From: JAAYHV01 sp035268985
GTDB taxonomy: Bacteria; Bacillota; Clostridia; Peptostreptococcales; Anaerovoracaceae
Length of the DNA: 53,619 nt
Reading direction: 5' to 3'
NCBI GenBank assembly: GCA_035268985.1
Contig: DATFJV010000132.1
Span: 1-53,619, forward strand
Shown here: piece after piece, positions 1-9,521 of the stretch
How the letters are laid out: every line of letters starts with the position of its first letter
How positions within the stretch are numbered: the stretch's first letter is position 1
Position numbers and translations under genes: made by a program
Notes under the pieces: model-generated
Seen by the model: the letters and a program-made list of their open reading frames with translations, nothing else
Told to the model about the DNA's origin: nothing
The model's database searches: none

Positions 1-777
1 TATTATAGTTAGTGAACTTATAGCTTGGGTTACTATTGCTGGTAATCCAACTGCATATATTTCTTTTACAATATTTTTATTAAATCTATATTTTTTAATA
101 TTTATATTTACCAAGTGCTCTTTATACTTTATTACGTAAATGGCATATATAAATGCAATAAATTGGGCCAATACAGTTGCTATCGCAGCTCCTGCTACTT
201 CAAGTTTAGGGAAACCAAATAGTCCAAATATTAATATTGGATCCATAATAATATTTAATATGGCACCCAAAAGCATAAATATCATAGGATGAATCATATC
301 CCCTGTAGCTTGAAGTATCTTCTCAAAACCCATTACTAATATTACAAATATTGAACCTGTAGTTACCAGTCTTAGGTAAATTATACCGTTTGATAATATG
401 TATCCATCAGTTGTAAAATGGCCTATAAATATATTGCCAAAAATCATACCAAAAGAAGCAAAAACTATATAATTTATTAGCTGTAAATATACCCCATTGT
501 TGGCTGCAATATCTGCTTTAAGTTGATTTTTTTCTCCAAGCTTTCTAGCTATCACAGAATTTATTCCGACACCAGTTCCAACACCAAAGGCTACTAGCAT
601 AAGCTGCACTGGTAATACTAATGTAACTGCAACCAATGCATCCTCTCCTAAGTAGGAAACAAAAATACTGTCAACAATGCTGTATATTGCGTTAATAAAC
701 ATTGAAAGCATGGCGGGCCATGACATTCCTAATATTAATCTGTTAATTGGGGCAATCCCCATCTTGTTTTCTGTCAT
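1..777 (-). CDS. MATE family multidrug/Na+ efflux protein, 5' part (runs off the window)
   Basis: An open frame of 259 codons runs from an ATG at 777 to the window edge without a stop, so only the N-terminal half or so is visible. The product is almost wholly hydrophobic, with several membrane segments. The beginning (PINRLILNIGMSWPAML, then a segment with SIFVSYLGEDALVAV) has the look of the first MATE/NorM helices, including the region where the family places substrate-contacting residues. MATE proteins export drugs or metabolites in exchange for Na+ or H+. The start is supported by GGAG seven bases upstream. The gene begins only about 20 bases after the 3' end of rnpB, on the same strand. 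The substrate cannot be told. Confidence 0.85.
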   Translation of the reverse strand, partial: MTENKMGIAPINRLILGMSWPAMLSMFINAIYSIVDSIFVSYLGEDALVAVTLVLPVQLMLVAFGVGTGVGINSVIARKLGEKNQLKADIAANNGVYLQLINYIVFASFGMIFGNIFIGHFTTDGYILSNGIIYLRLVTTGSIFVILVMGFEKILQATGDMIHPMIFMLLGAILNIIMDPILIFGLFGFPKLEVAGAAIATVLAQFIAFIYAIYVIKYKEHLVNINIKKYRFNKNIVKEIYAVGLPAIVTQAISSLTII

Positions 778-797
778 TATTTCTCCAAAAAAAATAT

Positions 798-1143
798 TGG
801 GCAAACCTATAAGCCGGGTTCTGTATTTGACAATCATCCGTCTCGAACTACCATCGCTGGCAGCCTCTAGCGACATACCTATCGGGCAACAACGGGTCGC
901 TGTCTTTATGCCCTATTTTGTCTTGCTCCGGATGGGGTTTACACGGCCGTTATGTTACCATAACGCCGGTGAGCTCTTACCTCACCATTTCAACCTTACC
1001 ACGCGCCCAAAGGCCGTTCGGCGGTATGTTTCTGTTGCACTTTCCCTATAGTTACCTACGCCAGACGTTATCTGGCATCCTTACCCTATGGAGCCCGGAC
1101 TTTCCTCATGTAGTATTCTACACGCGATTGTCTGGTTTACCCA
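798..1143 (-). ncRNA. rnpB: RNase P RNA (rnpB), bacterial type A-like
   Basis: Read on the minus strand, the segment contains the universal P4 sequence GAGGAAAGTCCGGGCTCC near its 5' end, the conserved GGCGTAGGTAACTATAGGG and AAAGTGCAACAGAAA blocks, and the conserved 3' block ACAGAACCCGGCTTAT. The ends pair as helix P1: TGGGTAAACC at the 5' side with GGTTTGCCCA at the 3' side, one G-U pair. The RNA is the catalytic subunit that cuts the 5' leader from pre-tRNAs. Length of about 346 nt is normal. The 3' end is followed on the minus strand by a T run at 784-797. Any plus-strand ORF over this region is a shadow. Confidence 0.96.
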
Positions 1144-1147
1144 ATCA

Positions 1148-1924
1148 TTAAACTGTTATTACTTCATATGGATCCATATTTTCAATGAATTCATATATAG
1201 GAGTGTATTCTCCAATTAAATCAAGTTCATTTAAAAGCTGTTCATAAAAGTTATTTATAAAGAATTTTTCTGTTCCATAATGACCTAAATCAATTATGTT
1301 TTTACCTTCGATTTTTGCATTCATGGCTTGGTGATATTTTACATCACCAGTTATGAATACATCAAATTTACTATCATTAATGAATTCCCCACCACTACCA
1401 GTGCAAATGCCTACCTTTTTAATATATTTACTTGAATCACCTATAAATCTAATTGCACTTAATGGTATTTCCAGTTCCTCTGATGAGATTTTTATTAAAG
1501 AAGATAACGGCAATTTATCTCTTAACTCTCCCGTTAATATAAAATCACTGTACTGTTTAATATTTATTAAGCCTAACATTTTTGCCAAATAATCATTATT
1601 ACCACTACATATTTTGTCAAAAGGTGTATGAAGTGAATAAACTGAAATATCATTTTTTATCAGTTTAGTTATTATTTTACCATATCCTGTTGTAACTTCT
1701 ATGGAGTTAATATGATTAAACATTAAAGGATGGTGAGTTACTATTAAATTAGCTTTTTTTAAAATAGCTTCTTCAATCACCTCATCTGTTATATCAAGGG
1801 ATACGAGTATTCCTGAAATTTCAGCATTTTCACTTATTACTTGAAATCCGCTATTATCCCATTCCTCTTGAATATCAAGGGGAGCGATCTTATTGGCAAC
1901 GGTTTCAAACTCTACAATCTTCAT
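1148..1924 (-). CDS. Nif3-like dinuclear metal centre protein (YqfO/YbgI family)
   Basis: A 258-residue protein with the Nif3 hallmarks: the histidine pair in THHPLMF (His64, His65), the SLHTPFD segment near residues 98-103, and a C-terminal GHYGTEKFF block that completes the two-metal site. Length matches the short (E. coli YbgI-like) form and lacks the insertion domain of the long Bacillus form. The family forms toroidal hexamers; a link to GTP cyclohydrolase-like chemistry has been proposed, but its reaction is not settled. The start overlaps the stop of trmK by four bases, so the two are translationally coupled; the trmK-nif3 pairing is common in Firmicutes. Confidence 0.9.
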   Translation of the reverse strand: MKIVEFETVANKIAPLDIQEEWDNSGFQVISENAEISGILVSLDITDEVIEEAILKKANLIVTHHPLMFNHINSIEVTTGYGKIITKLIKNDISVYSLHTPFDKICSGNNDYLAKMLGLINIKQYSDFILTGELRDKLPLSSLIKISSEELEIPLSAIRFIGDSSKYIKKVGICTGSGGEFINDSKFDVFITGDVKYHQAMNAKIEGKNIIDLGHYGTEKFFINNFYEQLLNELDLIGEYTPIYEFIENMDPYEVITV

Positions 1925-2634
1925 AAAATCACCTTCTCCAAAAAATATTTTAAATAATTAAGCCTATATTCATATTTTTTAAATAGTTTTAAATCAATAT
2001 CACTACTTTTTTTTAGGTTTTCCAAAACCACATTAGTCTTATCAATCTTTCCATTTAAAAAATCTATCAAAATATCTTTATCATTATCACACAAAGTTAT
2101 TGGAACCTCCAACTCAATGGATTCTTTATCCAAACCTTTTATATCAACTAAAGGCATACCTTTTACTGCAACAATTATTTCTGGTATATATTTATTTTCT
2201 CTAACAATAATATCATTAGTTATATTGTATCCATTATTATATAACCAATATCTCAGCTCTCCACTATGATTCCTAGGTTGCAAAATCAATTTTGGAAAAG
2301 AGCTTGTTTTCATAGTTTCATTTGATAAAATATCAACTATTAATCTGCCTCCAATGCCAGCAATAATAACATCATCTACTTCCCCGTAGTCCAATGTTTT
2401 TAAGCCATCACCCATTCTACAATCTATTATTATATCATTGTTTTCATAGTTATCAATATTTTTTTTCCCTTTTAATAAGGAATATTCACTTATATCAGAT
2501 AGTATTATATACGGTGACTTTTCTTCTTCTATTAGTTTTACTGCTATAAATCCATGGTCACTACCTATATCAGCAACCATTTCTCCAGGCCTTATAAATT
2601 CATAAATAGCATTTAATCTATCCCTTAATTTCAT
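1921..2634 (-). CDS. trmK: tRNA (adenine(22)-N(1))-methyltransferase TrmK
   Basis: A 237-residue SAM-dependent methyltransferase of the TrmK (DUF633) family. It has the Rossmann motif I VADIGSDHGFIAVKL near residues 19-33, a second acidic turn (IILSDIS) and the GIGGRLI block typical of the family, followed by LQPRNHSGELRYWL. The C-terminal third is the helical tail seen in Bacillus TrmK. The enzyme makes m1A22 in tRNA. It lies between rpoD (three-base gap) and the Nif3-like gene (four-base overlap), the normal Firmicute arrangement, and is probably on one transcript with rpoD and dnaG. Confidence 0.92.
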   Translation of the reverse strand: MKLRDRLNAIYEFIRPGEMVADIGSDHGFIAVKLIEEEKSPYIILSDISEYSLLKGKKNIDNYENNDIIIDCRMGDGLKTLDYGEVDDVIIAGIGGRLIVDILSNETMKTSSFPKLILQPRNHSGELRYWLYNNGYNITNDIIVRENKYIPEIIVAVKGMPLVDIKGLDKESIELEVPITLCDNDKDILIDFLNGKIDKTNVVLENLKKSSDIDLKLFKKYEYRLNYLKYFLEKVIL

Positions 2635-2637
2635 CTA

Positions 2638-3774
2638 TTACTCCAAGTAATCCTTTAGCTTTTTACTTCTACTAGGATGTCTTAATTTTCTCAAAGCTTT
2701 GGCTTCAATCTGACGTATTCTTTCCCTGGTTACATCAAATTCTTTACCAACTTCTTCTAAAGTTCTAGGTCTCCCATCTTCAAGACCAAATCTTAAAGTT
2801 AATACCTTTTTTTCTCTTTCAGTTAATGTATCCAATACTTCAATTAACTGCTCTTTAAGCATTGAAAAAGCTGCTGCATCTGCCGGAGCTGGGACGTCTT
2901 CATCAGGTATGAAATCACCCAAGTGACTATCTTCCTCTTCACCAATTGGAGTTTCTAAAGATACTGGGTCTTGGGATATTTTTTGTATTTCTCTAACCTT
3001 TTCAACACTTATACCCATTTCAAGTGCTATTTCTTCAGGACTAGGTTCTCTACCATATTCTTGTAGCAATTGTCTAGATACTCTTACAAGTTTATTGATG
3101 GTTTCTACCATATGCACAGGTATTCTAATTGTTCTAGCCTGGTCCGCAATTGACCTTGTTATAGCTTGTCTAATCCACCAAGTCGCATATGTTGAAAATT
3201 TATACCCTTTTCTATAATCAAATTTATCTACAGCTTTAATAAGTCCTAAATTTCCTTCTTGAATAAGGTCTAAAAAGAGCATCCCTCTTCCCACATATCT
3301 TTTGGCTATACTAACAACAAGTCTCAAATTACACTCACATAATCGACCCTTGGCTTCTTCATCGCCATTTTCCATTCTAATGGCTAGGTTTCTCTCCTCT
3401 TCACCTGTCAAAAGAGCAACCTTTCCAATTTCCTTAAGATACATCCTTACAGGATCATCAATAGCTACGCCTTTAGGAATTGTGGCCTCTATATCAATAT
3501 CATCTTTATCTTCAATTTCTTCAAGTTCACTGGGATGAGGTTCCCTATTCTCTACAACTGAAATTGATTTTTCCATCAGAATGCGGAAAGCTTCTTCCAT
3601 GTCATTCTTATCAAGCTGCAATTCAGAAAGATATAAGCTGATTTCTGCAAAAGTTAATTCATTGTTCTTCTTTCTTGCATCTGCTTCCAAATCAGCTATA
3701 TACCTATTCCTCATTTCTAAGGTTTTTTGTTTCTTATCCTCATTCAAATTAACATCTTTCATTTTTTTGTTCAT
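2638..3774 (-). CDS. rpoD: RNA polymerase primary sigma factor (sigma-A)
   Basis: A 378-residue sigma-70 group 1 factor. Region 1.2 (DDPVRMYLKEIGKVALL) is followed by region 2 with the core-binding and -10 recognition helix (GYKFSTYATWWIRQAI), region 3 (IRIPVHMVETINKL), and region 4 with the -35 reading helix (DVTRERIRQIEAKALRKLR). An acidic N-terminal region 1.1 of about 100 residues is present. It directs housekeeping transcription. It lies six bases after dnaG on the same strand, the usual dnaG-rpoD macromolecular synthesis order. Confidence 0.98.
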   Translation of the reverse strand: MNKKMKDVNLNEDKKQKTLEMRNRYIADLEADARKKNNELTFAEISLYLSELQLDKNDMEEAFRILMEKSISVVENREPHPSELEEIEDKDDIDIEATIPKGVAIDDPVRMYLKEIGKVALLTGEEERNLAIRMENGDEEAKGRLCECNLRLVVSIAKRYVGRGMLFLDLIQEGNLGLIKAVDKFDYRKGYKFSTYATWWIRQAITRSIADQARTIRIPVHMVETINKLVRVSRQLLQEYGREPSPEEIALEMGISVEKVREIQKISQDPVSLETPIGEEEDSHLGDFIPDEDVPAPADAAAFSMLKEQLIEVLDTLTEREKKVLTLRFGLEDGRPRTLEEVGKEFDVTRERIRQIEAKALRKLRHPSRSKKLKDYLE

Positions 3775-3780
3775 TGCTCA

Positions 3781-5517
3781 TTAACTCCTAAATTTCCTAA
3801 CTTTTTCACTAACTTCCATAAGTTCCTTTGTTAATTTTTGAACCTTTTCATCGTCTATTTCTTCTTCTGCTAAAGCAAGCAAATCAATTATATCTGCTTC
3901 TCGCCTCTTATATTCCATATATTTACTTGTATCAATACATTGTTTATAAAAATCATCTTCCTCAGAACCAACTAATATATTATCTACTATTTTTTTTAAT
4001 ACAATTTCTTCATCCATGTCAAAATTTTTTATGAATTCTTTAAAATCAATTACTTGGGACTGGCTATATTTTTCTTTTATAACTTCGGCCACATGTTTTC
4101 CAATCTCCGAATTGAAATTAAATTTATCTTCTTGTAATTTACCCAAGTATACAGGATTTGAAACTAATAACCTTATCAAATTTTTCTCAACCACTGGTAT
4201 ATTGACTTCTGTGTTGTCATTTCTATTTCTTGAAACTTTATTAATATTTGTTTCATCTTTGCCATTAAGCTCCATAACTATTGCTTGTCTAGAAATATTT
4301 AAATCTTCACTAAGTTTAGTTATATATATATCCCTTTCCACAGGTCTTAATTTAAGTAATATTGGAACTACACTTTTAACATATTCTAGTATGCTCAGCC
4401 TATCATTTAAATTATATTTACTTTTATTAATATCTAACATAAAATCAGTGGCAGGTAATGCTTCCTTTACCAACCTTTCAAAGGATTCCTTCCCTTTCTT
4501 TTTTACAAAATCATCGGGATCTTTTTCCCCTGGAATTCTTAGAATCTTAGCCCTTCCACCAGTTTCTCTAATTACTTCTATACCCCTTATAGCCGCACTG
4601 ATTCCAGCACTATCAGAATCATATGATAAAACAATATCCTTGCTGTATCTTTCAATTAATCTTGCTTGGTTCTCAGTCAAAGCAGTTCCTAAGGATGCAG
4701 CCACATTCTTTACCCCGTATTGATATAGAGAAACCAAATCCATGTAACCTTCCACAATAATAACTTGATCCTTTTGATTTATGTCACTTTTGGTAAAATT
4801 AAGACCATAAAGATTGTTCTTTTTTTTAAAAACCGAACTTTCAGCAGAATTAAGGTACTTGGGCATTCCTTCACCTATTATTCTTCCACCAAACCCTATG
4901 ACCTTACCCATAGTATTAAATATTGGAAAAATGACTCTGTCTCTATATTTATCATAAGTCCTTTCACCTTTTTGGGATATTAAACCCAAATCCAGTAGTT
5001 CCTTTTCCTTTACATCATTTTTTAGCATGTATTCTTTAAGTGAATTCCATTCTCCATCGGCATAACCTATCCCAAACTTCTTCAAGGTATTGTCGCTGAT
5101 GCCCCGATTTTTCATATATGAATAACCAGGGTTTTTTTGACTTGTAAACGAATCATAATAAAACCTAGCAGCAATTCTATTAATTTCATAATATCTTTCC
5201 AAATTCTCATTCTTTTTAAAACTGCTTTTTTCCAATCTAACATTATATTCTTCTGCTAACTTTTCAACGGCTTCGCCAAAATTTAGGTTGTAATATTTCA
5301 TTACAAATTCAATTACATCCCCTTTGGCACCACATCCAAAACAGTTAAATATTTGCTTTGATTCAGAAACAATAAAAGAAGGCGTTTTTTCGTTATGGAA
5401 CGGACAAACACCCTTGAAATTACTTCCTGCTTTGTAAAGGGGCACAACTCTACCTATTACATCAACAATGTTTATTTTTGATTTTAATTCATCAATCACA
5501 TTGTTATTGTAAGCCAT
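3781..5517 (-). CDS. dnaG: DNA primase
   Basis: A 578-residue DnaG. The N-terminal zinc finger is Cys38-x2-His41 and Cys59-x2-Cys62 (VCPFHNEKTPSF, FNCFGCGAKGD). The catalytic core includes DRVIFPI and the TOPRIM acidic motif VIIVEGYMDL near residues 253-262, then LSYDSDSAG. The C-terminal helicase-binding domain is present. The enzyme lays RNA primers for DnaB-dependent replication. A strong GGGGAGG precedes the ATG. It heads the dnaG-rpoD-trmK-nif3 run. Confidence 0.98.
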   Translation of the reverse strand: MAYNNNVIDELKSKINIVDVIGRVVPLYKAGSNFKGVCPFHNEKTPSFIVSESKQIFNCFGCGAKGDVIEFVMKYYNLNFGEAVEKLAEEYNVRLEKSSFKKNENLERYYEINRIAARFYYDSFTSQKNPGYSYMKNRGISDNTLKKFGIGYADGEWNSLKEYMLKNDVKEKELLDLGLISQKGERTYDKYRDRVIFPIFNTMGKVIGFGGRIIGEGMPKYLNSAESSVFKKKNNLYGLNFTKSDINQKDQVIIVEGYMDLVSLYQYGVKNVAASLGTALTENQARLIERYSKDIVLSYDSDSAGISAAIRGIEVIRETGGRAKILRIPGEKDPDDFVKKKGKESFERLVKEALPATDFMLDINKSKYNLNDRLSILEYVKSVVPILLKLRPVERDIYITKLSEDLNISRQAIVMELNGKDETNINKVSRNRNDNTEVNIPVVEKNLIRLLVSNPVYLGKLQEDKFNFNSEIGKHVAEVIKEKYSQSQVIDFKEFIKNFDMDEEIVLKKIVDNILVGSEEDDFYKQCIDTSKYMEYKRREADIIDLLALAEEEIDDEKVQKLTKELMEVSEKVRKFRS

Positions 5518-5591
5518 AATATACCTCCCCTTTTCTCATATTATAATATTCAACGTATATATTAATTTTCCTTTATTTTCCTTTATTTTAT

Positions 5592-6602
5592 TTATTTCCA
5601 TGCTTTAGGTACAAAAAGTTCTGTGTATAGAGATACAGCATATCTATCAGTCATTCCTGATATATAATCTTTAACAGCGACCTTTGTTCCATCTATTTGG
5701 GCTATATTTTGATATACTAAAGGCAACTCGTCGGGATGGTTTACATAATAGTTATATAGGGAAACTACTATGACCTCTACTTTGTTTAAATCTTCTGCTT
5801 TTTTAACTTTTTCAGACATATAAACATTTTCAAACATGAAATTTCTCAGTTCATTTAAAGCTTCTCCATGCTCATTATCCAAAAGAACCATATCTTTGCC
5901 TTCGCTATTTTTAACAAGACTCTCAATCAAATTATTTATCCTTGAGCTATGACTATATCCAAGTACCTTAAGAGCCTCTTTAGGAAAATCATTTAAAGCT
6001 ATAACTCTACTTCTTACTGCATCATCCATATCATGGTTCACATAAGCAATTCTATCACTTATTTTTACAATTTGGCCTTCCAACGTTATTGGAACGCCAT
6101 CTCCCGTATGATTTAGTATACCATCTCTAACTTCATAAGTTAGATTCATAGTTTTTCTATTTTCATTTGTTTCTATATTTTCAACAATTCTAAGGCTTTG
6201 TACATTATGCTTAAAACCGCCTTCATGAATTGAATCTAAAACCATTTCCCCGTTATGTCCAAAGGGAGTATGACCCAAGTCATGGCCTAAAGCTATTGCT
6301 TCCGTTAAATCTTCATTGTAATTTAGTATCCTGGCAATTGTTCTTGCTACTTGGGAAACCTCCAATGTATGAGTTAACCTAGTCCTATAATGATCACCTT
6401 CAGGAGACAGAAAAACCTGAGTTTTGTGTTTTAGCCTTCTAAGAGCTTTTGAATGAATCAATCTATCCCTATCTCTAACAAACTCGGTTCTATACTTACA
6501 TTTTTCTTCAAGATATTTTCTACCCTTGGTGTTCATGGATTTCATAGCTCTTTCATCAAGCATTAATATCTCTCTTTTTTCAATATCTTGTCTTAATAAC
6601 AT
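5592..6602 (-). CDS. dgt: dGTP triphosphohydrolase-like HD domain protein
   Basis: With the start taken at 6602 (MLLRQDIEK, GGGAG seven bases upstream) the protein has 336 residues; a longer reading to 6650 would overlap dut by 47 bases and has no ribosome site. HD-domain metal ligands are visible in RTRLTHTLEVSQVAR, LGHDLGHTPFGHNGE and NHDMDDAVRS. The family removes triphosphate from dGTP and other dNTPs, lowering dNTP pools. In Firmicutes this dgt-like gene commonly lies just upstream of dnaG, as it does here. Substrate preference cannot be read from sequence. Confidence 0.92.
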   Translation of the reverse strand: MLLRQDIEKREILMLDERAMKSMNTKGRKYLEEKCKYRTEFVRDRDRLIHSKALRRLKHKTQVFLSPEGDHYRTRLTHTLEVSQVARTIARILNYNEDLTEAIALGHDLGHTPFGHNGEMVLDSIHEGGFKHNVQSLRIVENIETNENRKTMNLTYEVRDGILNHTGDGVPITLEGQIVKISDRIAYVNHDMDDAVRSRVIALNDFPKEALKVLGYSHSSRINNLIESLVKNSEGKDMVLLDNEHGEALNELRNFMFENVYMSEKVKKAEDLNKVEVIVVSLYNYYVNHPDELPLVYQNIAQIDGTKVAVKDYISGMTDRYAVSLYTELFVPKAWK

Positions 6603-6603
6603 T

Positions 6604-7032
6604 TTAAACTCCCGTGTGGCCAAAGCCTCCTTCGCCTCTTTCAGTTTCATCTAGATCTTCCACTAATTCTGTTTCCACTCTTTCGTATTTGGCAATTATT
6701 AGCTGAGCAACTCTATCTCCAGTATTAATTAAAAATTCATCGTCACTGAAGTTTATCATTGGAATCTTTAATTCACCTCTGTAATCTGAATCAATCGTAC
6801 CAATACTGTTAACAAGTCCTATTCCTTTTTTTATTGCAAGGCCTGACCTTGCTCTAACTTGACCTTCATAACCCATAGGTAACTCTATAAATAGACCTGT
6901 TGGCACAAGCTTTCTTTCCATGGGTTTTAATATCATTGGTTCGTCTAAATATGCCCTTAAATCCATTCCAGCGGAACCTTCAGTTTCATATTTTGGTACA
7001 ATTCCGCTTTTACTAACAATATTAATTTTCAT
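6604..7032 (-). CDS. dut: dUTP pyrophosphatase
   Basis: Homotrimeric dUTPase with the five family motifs: EGSAGMDLRA (1), RARSGLAIKKGIGLVNS (2), GTIDSDYRGEL with the catalytic Asp (3), DRVAQLII (4) and RGEGGFGHTG (5, the P-loop-like C-terminal arm). It hydrolyses dUTP to dUMP, keeping uracil out of DNA. I take the ATG at 7032 (142 residues) because GGAG lies six bases upstream; an ATG at 7044 in the same frame has no good site. Its stop lies just before the dgt start, so the two nucleotide-pool enzymes are coupled. Confidence 0.94.
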   Translation of the reverse strand: MKINIVSKSGIVPKYETEGSAGMDLRAYLDEPMILKPMERKLVPTGLFIELPMGYEGQVRARSGLAIKKGIGLVNSIGTIDSDYRGELKIPMINFSDDEFLINTGDRVAQLIIAKYERVETELVEDLDETERGEGGFGHTGV

Positions 7033-7150
7033 CTTATTCTCCATTCTGCCACTATGCTACAGCACAAATAGTCTTGAAAAGTTTGATCTTTTCGACCTGT
7101 ATATTATAATTACCTCAAAAGTTACACTACGAATCAAGACAGGAGTATAA

Positions 7151-7330
7151 CTAAAACCTGCTTTATTACATACCCATGCAGTCGTGAGAGGTAAAAAACG
7201 AGCTATTATTGCCATCCCTCGTATGGTACTTACAGCTATTTATCACATTCTAACAACTGGTGATGTGCCTGCAACTTTAGTTGAAAAACAAAAGGCTAAA
7301 GCTATTACTACAACAGCTTATTTGCACTGC
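7151..7330 (+). pseudogene. IS110-family transposase, C-terminal remnant
   Basis: The plus strand between dut and the M16 gene encodes KPALLHTHAVV, then RGKKRAIIAIPRMVLTAIYH, then ILTTGDV and an EKQKAKAI block. This matches the C-terminal end of IS110/IS116 transposases (typically RGKKRAIIAIA...LTAIYHIL...EKQ..KAI). There is no N-terminal DEDD catalytic domain, a stop (TAA) lies just before the match, and the usual KxxxF spacer between KPAL and RGKKRA is deleted. It is a dead fragment of an insertion sequence. The bases from 7033 to 7150 hold the dut upstream region and nothing else I recognise. Confidence 0.8.
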
Positions 7331-7363
7331 CCTTTTTATTGGCTATCTATATATTCTTTAACA

Positions 7364-8584
7364 CTACTCTCCTTTTATAATTGCCAACGAATACTCGTCT
7401 AAATTATTGAAATTTTTGATAATTTTATTTATATCATCATAAGTAACACTATCAAGGTTATGCAACACATTTTCTTGACTTAAAACATTATCAAGCTGTA
7501 TATTATTTCTACCGTTTGTAATCATTCTACCTTGGACAGTTTCCAAACTAAATATATAGCTAGATTTTAGTTGTTCCCTTGCAGAATCTATTTCCTCTTT
7601 TGATATATCTCCTGAATTTAATTTATTTAATTCTTCTCTTATTCCTTCTATTGTCTCATCAATTTTATCGCTATTTACACCAGCATATATTTTAAAGTAT
7701 CCGTCATTTCTAAAATATGAGGACATGGATTGTACCGAGTATGCTAAACCTCTTTTTTCTCTGATATTTTGAAAAAGTCTAGAAGACATAGAACCACCAA
7801 ATAAATTATTAAATATTGCCAAAGAGTAATGATCAAATTCCACAGCAGATATCCCCTTTTTAGCAAAACAAATATGAGCTTGCATTATATCTTTCTTAAA
7901 ACACTCTTTTTTGGGAGTATATTTATATGGGATATACTTAGGTACAGATTTATCCTTTTTCAAATTTTTAAATTTATCGCTGAAATATTTGATAACTGCA
8001 TCTTCGTCAAAACTTCCTGCAATTGATATAAAAACTGAATCTTTAGTGTATTGATTATAATAATATTCATCGACTAATTCCTTAGTAAATGAATTAACCG
8101 TATCCATGGTACCTAAGATATTGTTGCCAAGTATTGAATCACCAAATACCATTTCATCGGTAACATCTAGAATTAAATCCATCGGATCATCAAAGTTCAT
8201 TTTAATTTCTTCGCCTACAACTTTCTTTTCTCTTTCCATTTCCTTTTCATCAAAAAGAGGGTTTTCTATCATATCAACTAATACATCTGCACAATCGAAC
8301 AGATGCTCTCCCAAGCATTTTATATAAAAACAAGTACCTTCTTTCCCTGTAAAGGCATTCATTTGCCCGCCTAGTTTATCAACCTCTGATACAATTTCAA
8401 CTGGACTTCTATTTTTTGTTCCTTTAAAAAGCATATGTTCGATATAGTGGGAAATACCATTTATTCCCTCGGTTTCATAATTTGCCCCAGTTTTTGACCA
8501 TATACCAATGGACACAGAGGAAACTGATTCGAACTTATCCATTATTAATTCTACGTTATTTTCTAATTTAATCTTTTTTATCAT
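7364..8584 (-). CDS. M16 family zinc metallopeptidase
   Basis: A 406-residue protein with the inverted zinc motif HYIEH (in GISHYIEHMLFKGTKNR) and the downstream glutamate cluster EEIKMNFDDP, as in M16B peptidases and processing-peptidase-like proteins. The second half carries REKRGLAYSVQS, the family's conserved R/Y region. Such proteins degrade or trim peptides. The ATG at 8584 has GGAGC six bases upstream; an in-frame ATG at 8602 has none. It overlaps the MBL gene by 17 bases. It ends with TAG; the second codon after that is TAA, so amber readthrough would add only two residues. Confidence 0.92.
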   Translation of the reverse strand: MIKKIKLENNVELIMDKFESVSSVSIGIWSKTGANYETEGINGISHYIEHMLFKGTKNRSPVEIVSEVDKLGGQMNAFTGKEGTCFYIKCLGEHLFDCADVLVDMIENPLFDEKEMEREKKVVGEEIKMNFDDPMDLILDVTDEMVFGDSILGNNILGTMDTVNSFTKELVDEYYYNQYTKDSVFISIAGSFDEDAVIKYFSDKFKNLKKDKSVPKYIPYKYTPKKECFKKDIMQAHICFAKKGISAVEFDHYSLAIFNNLFGGSMSSRLFQNIREKRGLAYSVQSMSSYFRNDGYFKIYAGVNSDKIDETIEGIREELNKLNSGDISKEEIDSAREQLKSSYIFSLETVQGRMITNGRNNIQLDNVLSQENVLHNLDSVTYDDINKIIKNFNNLDEYSLAIIKGE

Positions 8585-9521
8585 TTTTGCTCCTATTTTC
8601 ATATTCGTTTATTACACATTTTATGGTATGTTTTCTATTTTCTAAATATGCCTCTTTAGGTTGGGCACTAGCTCTAACGGCGGACCAATACATTTTTTCA
8701 TGGGTTTTTTCAATTTCTTCAATACTCATACCCTTTTTTACACATCTTAATATCAAATCTCTTTCCCTTTTGGCTTCATATATATATATATCGAAATATT
8801 TACTTATATATTCCCCGGGAATTAAACCATAATGGGGAGAAATTAAGGCTTTAGGTCTATATTCTTTGCATTTCTCAGCGGATACTATAGCATCATGAAA
8901 GCTTTTTAATATGGCAGTATGCATATAGTCCTCACCTCTTAATACCCCTGTGCTTTCAGAAGCAAACATTAGTCCCATGGGTTCTAATATATAAGCCATG
9001 CTACAGTCTGTGTGCCCCTTTGTTTCAATAACATGAATAAATGCCTCTCCCAAATTAAAATCTTCTCCATCACTTAGGACCATATCTATTCTAAAGCCAT
9101 CCTTAGGTATATTTACATCATCATCAGTGTAGTTGTCTCTGGCTACTTCTCCTAGCTTTTTTATTAGTTTTTTAGCCCCGTCACTTTCAAATACCTTTTT
9201 GGCTTTTAACGAACCTAAAACTTTAACATCTGGCCATCTGTTTAGTATAAAGGGAAGTGCCCCTATATGATCGTAATGGGTATGGGATATTAATACATAG
9301 TCCAATGCCCTTCCATTTAAAGCGTCTTTAATATTTTCTACTAATTTATCACCACAATATGCCATGCCCGTATCATACAAGACGGTTTTCCCCTTTATTA
9401 ATATCAAAAGAGATTCTCCACCTTTGCCTGCAGTTACTCTTTTTATTTCTGCGGGGAACTTGAATCTATCATGATTATTGAAGTCCTTGAATATCTCTGA
9501 TCTGTGTTTCTCGTCTCTCAT
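8568..9521 (-). CDS. MBL-fold metallo-hydrolase
   Basis: A 317-residue metallo-beta-lactamase-fold protein: SHTHYDHIGALP supplies the HxHxDH metal motif, ETKGHTDCSM the next histidine, and SPHYG a later one. A C-terminal helical extension of roughly 70 residues (YIYEAKRERDLILRCVKKG) follows, as in glyoxalase-II-like or quinoprotein-hydrolase-like members. The substrate is unknown. It overlaps the upstream YkvI-like gene by 47 bases and the downstream peptidase gene by 17, so the three are probably co-expressed. The start has only a weak ribosome site, so it may be imprecise. Confidence 0.88.
   Translation of the reverse strand: MRDEKHRSEIFKDFNNHDRFKFPAEIKRVTAGKGGESLLILIKGKTVLYDTGMAYCGDKLVENIKDALNGRALDYVLISHTHYDHIGALPFILNRWPDVKVLGSLKAKKVFESDGAKKLIKKLGEVARDNYTDDDVNIPKDGFRIDMVLSDGEDFNLGEAFIHVIETKGHTDCSMAYILEPMGLMFASESTGVLRGEDYMHTAILKSFHDAIVSAEKCKEYRPKALISPHYGLIPGEYISKYFDIYIYEAKRERDLILRCVKKGMSIEEIEKTHEKMYWSAVRASAQPKEAYLENRKHTIKCVINEYENRSKNDKKD

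Noticed and set aside
677..1151. Plus-strand ORFs across 677-1151
   Set aside because: They lie over rnpB and the MATE gene on the opposite strand and have no protein-family features.
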